The notes under the pieces are model-generated. The model did no database searches. It was not told the origin of the DNA and saw nothing but the letters and a program-made list of their open reading frames with translations. A stretch of DNA of 64,000 nt from Neoroseomonas marina (GTDB lineage: Bacteria > Pseudomonadota > Alphaproteobacteria > Acetobacterales > Acetobacteraceae). Numbering within the stretch: position 1 is the first letter of the stretch; each line of letters begins with the position of its first letter. The DNA lies in contig NZ_JABBKX010000005.1 of the NCBI RefSeq assembly GCF_012927745.1, forward strand, positions 1 through 64,000, in the 5' to 3' direction. The position numbers and the translations under genes are program-made. Positions 1 to 7,495 of the stretch are shown here, piece by piece.

Positions 1-2
1 AT

Positions 3-101
3 GGCCGCCTCGACACCTCCCGCCTGCAGGCCACCTTCGGCGCCTCCCTCCCACCCTGGACCGCCGGCCTCGCTCGAACCCTCGCGGCTCTACCGCCTTG
101 A
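3..101 (+). CDS. rfbD: dTDP-4-dehydrorhamnose reductase, C-terminal fragment
   Basis: Only the last 32 codons are in the window, in frame 3, ending at TGA 99-101. The peptide begins GRLDTSRLQATFG and continues LPPWTAGLARTLAAL. That matches the usual end of RmlD/RfbD proteins, where a short 'SRLDxxKLxxxFG' turn precedes a final helix with a 'W...L...L' pattern. RmlD reduces dTDP-4-keto-L-rhamnose to dTDP-L-rhamnose for surface polysaccharide. The identification rests on this short tail alone, so it is tentative; the upstream sequence would settle it. The overlapping frame starting at base 1 is proline-rich and looks like a shadow. Confidence 0.6.
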   Translation, partial: GRLDTSRLQATFGASLPPWTAGLARTLAALPP

Positions 102-314
102 TCCAGCGACGCTTCATGGCCTGCAGCCATTCGACTGCGGGCCCAAGATCTCCGCGGAAGATCAGTCAGACCTGCGCGCCCCAGGCAATGAAGGCGCTAC
201 ATGCATCACTTCCAATTGAATATCCGCCCGAGGTCTTTCACCTGATGATCTCGCCGATGGAGGATGCGGCGCCCTCTCCGACCCTGGCGCTACATGCGGG
301 GAGGATTGTGTAGC

Positions 315-689
315 GTGCTGGCGTTCCTGATTTGGGGCTTGAGACTGGCGTCGGTCGTCCTCGCCATTAGCGGCGGGGCGAGCCTGTGGCACTCGGCGCC
401 CCCGTCGCTGCCCGCCTTTCAGGCTGCCCTGCGGCTTTCCAGCGAATGCCGCCTGCATGCCATGACCCGGAACGTCCAATCACCCGATTGGATCCGGCGC
501 CAGCATCAGCTGCTCGCGCAGTGCCCGCCGCCGCCGCGGCTCGCCTGGGACGCCGACCTGCGCCTCCGGGGCATCCTGCTGGTGATCGCGGCGACGAATT
601 TCCTGCTCATCGCCGAACTGATCTCCTTCATCGCCCGGCGCCAGCGCCTCGACGATCTCCTGCTGCACGTCCATCGTCCTCAGGACTGA
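315..689 (+). CDS. small two-helix membrane protein, unknown function
   Basis: This is a 124-residue ORF with two clear hydrophobic segments, about residues 1-20 and 85-105. Between them lies a roughly 60-residue stretch with two cysteines (SECRLH, AQCPPP) that would lie outside the membrane. I chose the GTG at 315 because AGGA at 302-305 sits nine bases upstream; an ATG at 294 in the same frame has no visible ribosome-binding site. The topology suggests an inner-membrane protein with a periplasmic loop that could hold a disulphide. I do not recognise a family. It stands alone between rfbD and the convergent nrdB. Coding status is likely but not certain. Confidence 0.4.
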   Translation: MLAFLIWGLRLASVVLAISGGASLWHSAPPSLPAFQAALRLSSECRLHAMTRNVQSPDWIRRQHQLLAQCPPPPRLAWDADLRLRGILLVIAATNFLLIAELISFIARRQRLDDLLLHVHRPQD

Positions 690-780
690 TCGGATCGGGC
701 CGATGGCCCCGGACGGGCCAGGAAGCCCGCCCGGAGCACATTCACCCTCGGCGGCGGCCGGGGGACCGCGCCGCCCGGCG

Positions 781-1842
781 TCAGGGCCGCAGCGGCCCCT
801 TGAAGCTCTCGCTGGCCTCGCTCGTCCAATGATCCCCGATGGAGGAGGTCCACACTTCCTCCCACGTCCCGGCCGTGCTGGCCTTGGAATACTCGGTGGC
901 ACGGTTCTCGAAGAAGTTGGTGTGCTCCACGGCGTTGAGCATCTCGTCGAGCCAGGGCAGCGGATTCTTCTCGATGTTGAACAGCGGCTCGAGGCCCAGC
1001 TGCTGCAAGCGACGATCCGCGATGAAGCGGATGTAGTCCTTGGTCTGCTGGGCATCGAGGCCCTGCACGCCACCGAGCTCGAAGGCGAGATCGATGAAGG
1101 CGTCCTCGTGGTCCACGATCGTCGCGCAGATCAGGTAGAGGTCCCGCCTGAGCTCCTCGGTCCAGATCTCCGGGTTCTCGTGCACGAAGGTACGGAACAG
1201 CCGGATGACGGACAGGCAGTGCAGCGTCTCGTCGCGCACCGACCAGGACACGATCTGCCCCATGCCCTTCATCTTGTTGAAGCGCGGGAAGTTCATGAGG
1301 ATCGCGAAGGAGGCGAAGAGCTGCAGCCCCTCGGTGAAGGCGCCGAAGGCGGCCAGCGTCTTGGCGATCTCGGTCTTGGAATCGACCGAGAAGGTCTGCA
1401 TGTAGTCGTACTTGTCCTTCATCTCCTTGTACTTCAGGAAGGCCGTGTACTCGATCTCCGGCATCCCGATGGTGTCAAGAAGATGGCTATAGGCCGCGAT
1501 GTGCACCGTCTCGATGTTCGAGAAGGCGGACAGCATCATGAGCACTTCCGTCGGCTTGAAGACCTGGGAATAATGCTTCATGTAACAGTTGTTCACCTCG
1601 ACATCGGCCTGGGTGAAGAACCGGAAGATCTGGGTGAGCAGGTTGCGCTCGCCCTCCGTGAGGTTCTTCTGCCAATCCTTCACGTCGTCGGCGAGCGGCA
1701 CTTCCTCGGGCAGCCAGTGGATGCGCTGCTGGGTCAGCCAGGCATCATAGGCCCACGGGTAGCGGAACGGCTTGTAGACGGGGTTCGCGGTCAGCAGGTC
1801 GAACTTCACCGGAAGTTCGTCGGTCGAAATGCCATCGGCCAT
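781..1842 (-). CDS. nrdB: ribonucleoside-diphosphate reductase, beta subunit (class I)
   Basis: This is the small subunit of ribonucleotide reductase; it makes the diiron-tyrosyl radical that starts reduction of NDPs to dNDPs in the large subunit. The protein has 353 residues. The expected iron ligands are all visible: D80, E111 and H114 (ETVH), E171 (FTEG), E205 and H208 (DETLH). The radical tyrosine is Y118, in the E-T-V-H-x-x-x-Y arrangement of the E. coli enzyme. The ATG at 1842 is preceded by a GGGGAT stretch. Its partner nrdA lies about 2.5 kb away on the same strand with two unrelated genes between. Two NrdR-like boxes lie just upstream, so it probably has its own promoter under NrdR control. 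Confidence 0.96.
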   Translation of the reverse strand: MADGISTDELPVKFDLLTANPVYKPFRYPWAYDAWLTQQRIHWLPEEVPLADDVKDWQKNLTEGERNLLTQIFRFFTQADVEVNNCYMKHYSQVFKPTEVLMMLSAFSNIETVHIAAYSHLLDTIGMPEIEYTAFLKYKEMKDKYDYMQTFSVDSKTEIAKTLAAFGAFTEGLQLFASFAILMNFPRFNKMKGMGQIVSWSVRDETLHCLSVIRLFRTFVHENPEIWTEELRRDLYLICATIVDHEDAFIDLAFELGGVQGLDAQQTKDYIRFIADRRLQQLGLEPLFNIEKNPLPWLDEMLNAVEHTNFFENRATEYSKASTAGTWEEVWTSSIGDHWTSEASESFKGPLRP

Positions 1843-1877
1843 GAGCCATCCCCCAGGAACGGTGCGTTGGGCTGATT

Positions 1878-1928
1878 CCTACCATGATTGGTGGGCACAT
1901 CAACGGCCCACCCACAACATCTAGTGGG
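1878..1928. promoter_or_regulatory. tandem NrdR-like boxes upstream of nrdB
   Basis: Two imperfect 18-bp palindromes lie 33 bp apart, start to start: CCTACCATGATTGGTGGG at 1878-1895 and CCCACAACATCTAGTGGG at 1911-1928. The second carries the ACATCTxGTG core known from NrdR boxes of high-GC bacteria. Paired boxes about three helical turns apart are typical of NrdR, the ATP/dATP-sensing repressor of ribonucleotide reductase genes. The same arrangement with the same spacing occurs upstream of nrdA. Calling the factor NrdR is inference; nrdR itself is not in this window. Confidence 0.75.
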
Positions 1929-1960
1929 CTGCGGGTTTGCGGCGCGACTCGCCGCCGCGA

Positions 1961-2929
1961 CTACTCCACCCGGATGCCCGCCTCGCGCGCGATCACGGCA
2001 TTCTCGGCCAGTTCGCGCCGGATGCGGGCATCGAACGGTTCCGGGCCTTCCGCGAGGACGACGCCCCCGGCATCGACGATCCGGCGGCGGATCGCCATGT
2101 CGCGCAGCAGGCCCAAAGTGTCGTTGGCCACCCGGTCGACGATCGGGCGGGGAAGGCCCTTGGGACCGATGAAGCCGTACCAGGGGCTGGTGTCGGGGAT
2201 GCCGAAGCCGGCCTCTTCCAGCGTCGGGACCGAGGGCAGGACCTCGACCCGTTGCGGACCGCCGATCGCGAGCGGGCGAATGCCGCCGTCCCGCGCAAGG
2301 CCGATCGCACCGGACAGGGTGCTGAAGGTGGCCGGCACCCGCCCGGCCATCACTTCCTGCAAGGCAGGCGCAGCGCCGCGGAACGCGACATGGGTGATGT
2401 CGATGCCCGCTTTGCGGCGGAACATCTCGAGCGCGAAGTGCCCCGACGACCCGTTGCCGGAGGAGGCGAAAGCGAGCCCGCCAGGATCACGCCGCGCGGC
2501 CGCGACAAGGTCCGCCACGCTGCGCAGCGGCGAATCCCGCCCGACGAACAGCACGGTCGGCGAGGCGTAGATGTTCACGATCGGCGTAAAGTCGGCGAGC
2601 GTATCGTAGGGCAGCCGCGCATAGACGGCGGCGTTGCTGGCATGCGTGCTGGCGGCAAGAAACAGCGTGTAGCCGTCGGCCGGCGAGCGCGCGACCACCT
2701 CGCTGGCAATCACCTGGCTGGCGCCGGGCCGGTTCTCGATGACGATGGGCTGGCCCCAGAGTCGGCCCAGCGGATCCTGCAGCAGCCGCCCGCCGAAATC
2801 GGTCGGACCGCCGGCGGGGTAGCCGATGATGAGACGCACGGGCTTCTCGGGCCAGGCGACCTGGGCGCGCGCAAGCGGCGCAACGGCGATGGCAGCCCCG
2901 GCAAGGCCGAGGGTCCGGCGTGGCATCAT
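1961..2929 (-). CDS. tripartite tricarboxylate transporter (Bug/TctC) substrate-binding protein
   Basis: This is a 322-residue periplasmic binding protein of the Bug/TctC family, which captures carboxylates or similar small acids for TctAB-type carriers. The N-terminus MMPRRTLGLAGAA...ARAQ is a cleavable signal with an RR pair, possibly Tat. The mature start WPEKPVRLIIGYPAGGPTD and the later IVIENRPGA are family hallmarks. No membrane components (TctA or TctB) are nearby, so it is an orphan receptor, as is common in Burkholderiales and Acetobacteraceae. The ligand cannot be told from sequence. It sits between nrdB and the PAP2 gene on the same strand; the NrdR-like boxes separate it from nrdB. 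Confidence 0.92.
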   Translation of the reverse strand: MMPRRTLGLAGAAIAVAPLARAQVAWPEKPVRLIIGYPAGGPTDFGGRLLQDPLGRLWGQPIVIENRPGASQVIASEVVARSPADGYTLFLAASTHASNAAVYARLPYDTLADFTPIVNIYASPTVLFVGRDSPLRSVADLVAAARRDPGGLAFASSGNGSSGHFALEMFRRKAGIDITHVAFRGAAPALQEVMAGRVPATFSTLSGAIGLARDGGIRPLAIGGPQRVEVLPSVPTLEEAGFGIPDTSPWYGFIGPKGLPRPIVDRVANDTLGLLRDMAIRRRIVDAGGVVLAEGPEPFDARIRRELAENAVIAREAGIRVE

Positions 2930-2984
2930 GCGCGTTGCTTCCTCCCGTGGCCACGGCCCCGTGGGCCGACCGCCTGGGGGAAGA

Positions 2985-4259
2985 CTAACCGCCCACGCCG
3001 GCCGCTGCCATTGCCCCGTTGAGGGCGGGTCGCGTCGGCAAGCGCCCGGGCTGCCGCGACGCGGCCTGATCGACGGTGCGCCAGATCAGATAGGTCAGGA
3101 TGATCGAGGCGTATCCGTCGATCGCGTAGTGCCAGCCCAGATGGATCGACCCGGCCTGCGTCAGCAGCACCATCAGCACGGCCGGAACGGTAAGCCCCCG
3201 GTGCAGGCGGGACATCCAGAGTGCGATCAGCGTCGCCATGGACACGTGCATGCTCGGGAAGGCCGAGATGCCGCTGCCGAATTCCGGCGCGCCCAGCCGA
3301 TGGAGCGTCCACAGATAGGACTGGTAGATGCTGACCACCAGCGGCGGATCCTGATAGCCGCCGATGTAGTCGAGAAGCGGGCGGAACCGCTGCGGGTCGC
3401 CCACCACCCGGTCATAGAAGAGCGGGCCGGCCGAGTAGAACATTCCCGCCAGGACATTTCCGAGGACGATCCAGCACAGGAAGAAGATGACGAAGAACCG
3501 CCGCCGTCGCTGGCCGGCGAAAACCATCGTCAGGACCATGGTCAGCATCGCGACCTGCCAGACGACGTTGTAGAAGGCGTCGATATACCGCGTGTAGGGC
3601 GTCAGGAACGGGTGCAGCAGCCGCCATGGCGGGGTCCCGCCGTGCATCCATTCGCCCAGGTCCGCCAAGGCGATGTCCCAGTCGAAATGCGAGACCTCGG
3701 GCAGCAGGTTCTTGGCCGAGGTGAAGGCGCCGTAGAACAGCGTCACCGAGGTGAAAAGGACGAGGCCCGCGGCGACCCTGGGGCCGCGTGGATGGCCAAG
3801 GAACATCACGAGTCCCGCGATCGGAGATCGCGGTCGCGTGAAAATCGCATAGCCTGTCCCGATGCAGGCCAGCGCCGGCAGGACGAGCCCGGGCAGCACC
3901 ACCATCCATCGTTCCGCGTACATCAGCGGGTCGAATTTCTCGGGGCGGCCAAGGATCTGGGCCGCCAGGAAAACCAGGCCGGCATAGGCGACGACAATGA
4001 GATGCAAGGGGACGTCGGCACGCAGCTCGGCCAGAAGGCACCGCGCGAAGGAACCGGGCAGGACCCGAGCCCCAACAAACGCAACCCCTGACCACGAGCC
4101 GGCACCGCCCCCCCCGGCGGACCGCTTGCCCGAGCATGCGTGGATCGTACACACGATTTTGTGAGCACTACAACCGTAAGTATTGCTCACCCCATCGCGA
4201 TTTGCGCCATACAGCGAGATTCGCGTGATTTTGGCAGCCAAATCAACGCACAGGCACAC
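2985..4259 (-). CDS. PAP2-family membrane phosphatase/phosphotransferase
   Basis: This is an integral membrane protein with about six to eight hydrophobic segments and the PAP2 (type 2 phosphatidic acid phosphatase) signature. The catalytic parts are SAFPSMHVS followed by GWHYAIDGYAS, giving the two histidines and the aspartate of the active site near residues 343 and 385. Such proteins remove or transfer phosphate from lipid phosphates; the layout resembles the Aur1/inositol-phosphoryl-lipid type, but the substrate is unknown. The start is uncertain. The frame opens at GTG 4259, and the first 65 residues or so look non-conserved and poorly coding. GTG 4154 or a TTG near 4008 may be the true start. 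It lies between the Bug gene and nrdA. Confidence 0.8.
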   Translation of the reverse strand: MCLCVDLAAKITRISLYGANRDGVSNTYGCSAHKIVCTIHACSGKRSAGGGGAGSWSGVAFVGARVLPGSFARCLLAELRADVPLHLIVVAYAGLVFLAAQILGRPEKFDPLMYAERWMVVLPGLVLPALACIGTGYAIFTRPRSPIAGLVMFLGHPRGPRVAAGLVLFTSVTLFYGAFTSAKNLLPEVSHFDWDIALADLGEWMHGGTPPWRLLHPFLTPYTRYIDAFYNVVWQVAMLTMVLTMVFAGQRRRRFFVIFFLCWIVLGNVLAGMFYSAGPLFYDRVVGDPQRFRPLLDYIGGYQDPPLVVSIYQSYLWTLHRLGAPEFGSGISAFPSMHVSMATLIALWMSRLHRGLTVPAVLMVLLTQAGSIHLGWHYAIDGYASIILTYLIWRTVDQAASRQPGRLPTRPALNGAMAAAGVGG

Positions 4260-4302
4260 GCATCCGTGATGCCTTCAACCACCATGGGTCCCCTGACACG
4301 AC

Positions 4303-4334
4303 GCGGCCGCCGGGAGGGCACCCCCGGCGGCCGC
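4303..4334. terminator. GC-rich hairpin downstream of nrdA
   Basis: A perfect 12-bp stem (4303-4314 with 4323-4334, GCGGCCGCCGGG/CCCGGCGGCCGC) has an 8-base loop and lies 42 bases beyond the nrdA stop. No T-run follows, so it may be a transcript-stabilising hairpin as much as an intrinsic terminator. Confidence 0.55.
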
Positions 4335-4375
4335 GCTCGTCTCGTGCGCCCGTCAGGCGGGCATGCGCCTTCCCG

Positions 4376-6286
4376 TTACTGGCAGGCCAGGCATTCCTCG
4401 TAGTTGTTGGAATTCCCCGCCGCCTGCGCCGCCGCCACCAGCGGCATCTGCACCGGCACCATGTCGTTGGCCGCCTTCGCCACGCCCAGGGCGGCCTGTG
4501 GGGCCACCTTCTCGCTGATCGTATCGGCGCGCTGGATCGACAGCGAACGGCAGTAGTAGAGCGACTTCACGCCCTTCTTCCACGCGCTCATGTGGATCTG
4601 GTGCAGGTCGCGCTTATGCACATTGGCCGGCAGGAAGAGGTTCACCGACTGCGACTGGCAGATGAAGGGCGTGCGGTCGGCCGCATGCTCGATGACCCAG
4701 CGCTGGTCGAGCTCGAACGCCGTCTTGAACACCGCCTTTTCCTGCTCGCTCAGGAAGTCGAGGTGCTGCACCGAGCCCTTGGTCACGGTGATCGTCGTCC
4801 AGGTCTCGTCGTCGTTGCGCCCGTGCTTGTCCAGCACCTTCGCCAGGTACGGGTTGCGCACGATGAAGGAACCCGACAGCGTCTTGTGGTTGTAGACGTT
4901 GGCTGCGATCGGCTCGATGCCGGGCGACGCGCCGCCGCAGATGATCGAGATCGAGGCCGTCGGCGCGATCGCGATCTTGTGGGAGAAGCGCTCCATGATC
5001 CCGTACTCGGCGGCGTCGGGGCACGGCCCGCGCTCCTCCGCCAGCACGCGGGACGCGACATCCGCCTGGGCGCGGATGTGCTTGAACATCTTCTTGTTCC
5101 ACACCTTCGCGACCACGGACTCGAAGGGCACGTTCATCTTCTGCAGGAAGGAGTGGAAGCCCATCACGCCAAGGCCGACGGAGCGTTCCCGCATCGCGCT
5201 GTACTTCGCCCGCGCCATGGAATCCGGCGCGGTGTCGATGAAGGACTGCAGCACGTTGTCGAGGAAGCGCATGACGTCCGGAATGAAGTCCGGATCGTCC
5301 TTCCACTCGAACCAGGTCTCGCAGTTCAGGGACGACAGGCAGCACACCGCCGTGCGCTCCTGCCCATGCTGGTCGAGCCCCGTCGGCAGCGTGATCTCGG
5401 AGCAGAGGTTCGAGGTCTTCACCTCGAGCCCCGCCAGCTTGTGGTGCGCCGGCTGCGCGCGGTGCACGTGGTCCGAATAGATGATGTAGGGCTCGCCCGT
5501 CTCGATCCGGGCGGTGAGGATGCGGATCCACAGCGCGCGCGCCGAGACCTTGCGCATCACCGCCTGGTCCTTGGGCGAGAGCAGCGCCCATTCCTCGTCA
5601 TTCTCGACCGCGCGCATGAAGGCGTCGGACAGCAGCACGCCGTGATGCAGGTTCAGCGCCTTGCGGTTCGGATCGCCGCCGGTCGGGCGGCGCATCTCGA
5701 GGAATTCCTCGATCTCGGGGTGGTGCACCGGCAGGTAGCAGGCGGCCGAGCCGCGCCGCAGCGACCCCTGGGAGATCGCGAGCGTCAGGCTGTCCATCAC
5801 CCGGATGAAGGGGATGACGCCCGAGGTCTTGCCGTTCTTGCCGACCTTCTCGCCGATGCCGCGCAGATTGCCCCAGTAGGACCCGATGCCCCCGCCCTTG
5901 GCCGCGAGCCAGACATTCTCGTTCCACAGGCCGACGATGCCCTCGAGGCTGTCCGAGGCCTCGTTCAGGAAGCAGGAGATCGGCAGGCCGCGGGTCGTGC
6001 CGCCATTCGACAGCACGGGCGTCGCCGGCATGAACCAGAGACGCGAGATGTAGTCGTAGATCCGCTGCGCATGGGCCGCGTCGTCGCCGTAGGCCGAGGC
6101 CACGCGGGCGAAGAGGTCCTGGTAGGACTCGCCCGGCAGCAGGTAGCGGTCATCGAGCGTCGCCTTGCCGAAATCGGTCAGCAGCGCGTCGCGCGAACGA
6201 TCGATACGGACCTGGCCATGGCCCTCGAGCTGGACTGCGTCGAACACTGAAGAACCCCCCGGATAACTCATCCCCTGGACCGGCAT
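4376..6286 (-). CDS. nrdA: ribonucleoside-diphosphate reductase, alpha subunit (class I)
   Basis: This is the large catalytic subunit of class I ribonucleotide reductase. It has 636 residues, shorter than the roughly 760 of E. coli NrdA, because the N-terminal ATP-cone (overall-activity site) is absent. Active-site parts are visible: C105 (PISC), the NLCSE motif with thiyl-radical C295 and E297, C315/C316 as the partner cysteine region, the radical-transfer pair Y577-Y578, and the C-terminal redox cysteines C632 and C635 (CLAC). ATG 6286 was kept; a second ATG five codons in is possible. Lacking the cone, the enzyme should not be shut off by dATP at that site, which makes transcriptional control through the upstream NrdR-like boxes more important. 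Confidence 0.96.
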   Translation of the reverse strand: MPVQGMSYPGGSSVFDAVQLEGHGQVRIDRSRDALLTDFGKATLDDRYLLPGESYQDLFARVASAYGDDAAHAQRIYDYISRLWFMPATPVLSNGGTTRGLPISCFLNEASDSLEGIVGLWNENVWLAAKGGGIGSYWGNLRGIGEKVGKNGKTSGVIPFIRVMDSLTLAISQGSLRRGSAACYLPVHHPEIEEFLEMRRPTGGDPNRKALNLHHGVLLSDAFMRAVENDEEWALLSPKDQAVMRKVSARALWIRILTARIETGEPYIIYSDHVHRAQPAHHKLAGLEVKTSNLCSEITLPTGLDQHGQERTAVCCLSSLNCETWFEWKDDPDFIPDVMRFLDNVLQSFIDTAPDSMARAKYSAMRERSVGLGVMGFHSFLQKMNVPFESVVAKVWNKKMFKHIRAQADVASRVLAEERGPCPDAAEYGIMERFSHKIAIAPTASISIICGGASPGIEPIAANVYNHKTLSGSFIVRNPYLAKVLDKHGRNDDETWTTITVTKGSVQHLDFLSEQEKAVFKTAFELDQRWVIEHAADRTPFICQSQSVNLFLPANVHKRDLHQIHMSAWKKGVKSLYYCRSLSIQRADTISEKVAPQAALGVAKAANDMVPVQMPLVAAAQAAGNSNNYEECLACQ

Positions 6287-6307
6287 CCTGCCGCCCAGGG
6301 GCCATCA

Positions 6308-6356
6308 GACACAAGATGTAGTCTTGCCACAGTCCCGCCACCACCACATGGGGTGG
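6308..6356. promoter_or_regulatory. tandem NrdR-like boxes upstream of nrdA
   Basis: GACACAAGATGTAGTC at 6308-6323, read on the minus strand as GACTACATCTTGTGTC, carries the ACTACATCTTGTGT core of NrdR boxes. CCACCACATGGGGTGG at 6341-6356 is a second, perfectly spaced palindrome 33 bp away. Both lie 22-70 bases upstream of the nrdA start, where a repressor would block transcription. The pair matches the one in front of nrdB in spacing and core sequence. Confidence 0.78.
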
Positions 6357-6517
6357 CAAAGAGACCCCTTGCCAAGAGTCCCGACTTTGTCACAGGGCGA
6401 TACATGTTCCCGTTTCGTTCATGATTCCGCGCAGAGCCGCGGGACGCAAGTCCAGACTTTTCCACAGCTTCGAAGCGCCGCACTCTGGGCACCGACACGT
6501 CCGCCGGAGCCCCGACC

Positions 6518-7495
6518 ATGATCCGTCTGCCCCGCCGCAGCCTCCTCGCCACGCCACTCGCCGGCCTCGCCGCCCCGGCGCTGGCGCAGTCACCCTGGCC
6601 GACCCGACCGGTGCGGATCGTCGTCCCGTTCGGGACCGGCGGCGGAACGGATGTCACCACCCGCCTGCTCGCCCCAAAGATGGCCGAGATCCTCGGCCAG
6701 CCCGTGGTGATCGAGAACCGGCCCGGCGCCGGCGGCGTGGTCGGCACCGACTACGTCGCGAAACTGCCCCCGAACGGAGAGGCCTTCGTCCTCTCGACCC
6801 TCTCGCCCATCGCGCTCGCCCGCGGCCTGCCGGCCCCCCTCCCCTTCGACGCGCGGCGGGACCTGGTGGCCGTGGCGCCGACCGTCTTCGTACCGATCGC
6901 GCTCGCGGTGACGACGCGCAACTTCGCCCCGCGCACGGCGGCCGAGTTCGTGGCGACCATGAAGGCGGCGCCGAACCGCTACCAGTACGGCTCCTCGGGC
7001 ATCGGGACATCGGGGCACATCGCCTCGGCCTCCTTCTGCATCCGCACCGGAACCGAGGCGGTCCACGTCCCCTATCGCGGCGGCGGCCAGGTCTTCGCCG
7101 CCCTGACCTCGGGCGAGATCCAGTTCTGCTGCGACATCCCCTCCCTGCTGAAGGGCATGCATGAGGGTGGGCAGGCGCGAGTCCTCTTCGTCGCGACAGA
7201 GCAACGCTCCTCGCTGCTGCCCGAGGTGCCGACCGCGGTCGAGGCAGGCATCACCGGCTACAAGGCCTATTCCTGGTACGGCTTCTTCGCCCCCGCCGGC
7301 ACGCCGCAGCCGATCGTCGACCGCATGGCCGCGGCGACCGAGCAGGCGTTGTCCGATCCGGCCATCGCCGGCCGCTTCGAGGACATGGGCACCCCCGCGA
7401 TGCGCGGCTACACGCCCGCCCGCTTCGCCCAGTACGTCCGCGACGAGATCGCCTTCTGGGAACCCGAGGTCCGGGGCCTCGGCATCACGGAGTAG
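6518..7495 (+). CDS. tripartite tricarboxylate transporter (Bug/TctC) substrate-binding protein
   Basis: This is the second Bug/TctC receptor in the window, with 325 residues. Its signal MIRLPRRSLLATPLAG...ALAQ contains an RR pair and is followed by the family start WPTRPVRIVVPFGTGGGTD, then VVIENRPGAGG. It is divergent from nrdA, the two starts being 231 bases apart. Its end overlaps the end of the convergent FAD dehydrogenase by 11 bases. No TctA or TctB gene is nearby. It could serve uptake of a substrate handled by the neighbouring flavoprotein, but nothing in the sequence proves that. Residues lining the ligand site cannot be assigned to a compound by eye. Confidence 0.92.
   Translation: MIRLPRRSLLATPLAGLAAPALAQSPWPTRPVRIVVPFGTGGGTDVTTRLLAPKMAEILGQPVVIENRPGAGGVVGTDYVAKLPPNGEAFVLSTLSPIALARGLPAPLPFDARRDLVAVAPTVFVPIALAVTTRNFAPRTAAEFVATMKAAPNRYQYGSSGIGTSGHIASASFCIRTGTEAVHVPYRGGGQVFAALTSGEIQFCCDIPSLLKGMHEGGQARVLFVATEQRSSLLPEVPTAVEAGITGYKAYSWYGFFAPAGTPQPIVDRMAAATEQALSDPAIAGRFEDMGTPAMRGYTPARFAQYVRDEIAFWEPEVRGLGITE

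Noticed and set aside
102-314. Reading frames between rfbD and the small membrane protein gene
   Set aside because: Frames at 98-313 and on the minus strand at 162-479 have no ribosome-binding site, no domain likeness, and overlap each other.
703-1875. A 390-residue plus-strand frame opposite nrdB
   Set aside because: It is the mirror of nrdB, whose iron ligands and radical tyrosine are all intact. High GC keeps antisense frames open; the product is rich in low-complexity Arg/Leu/His.
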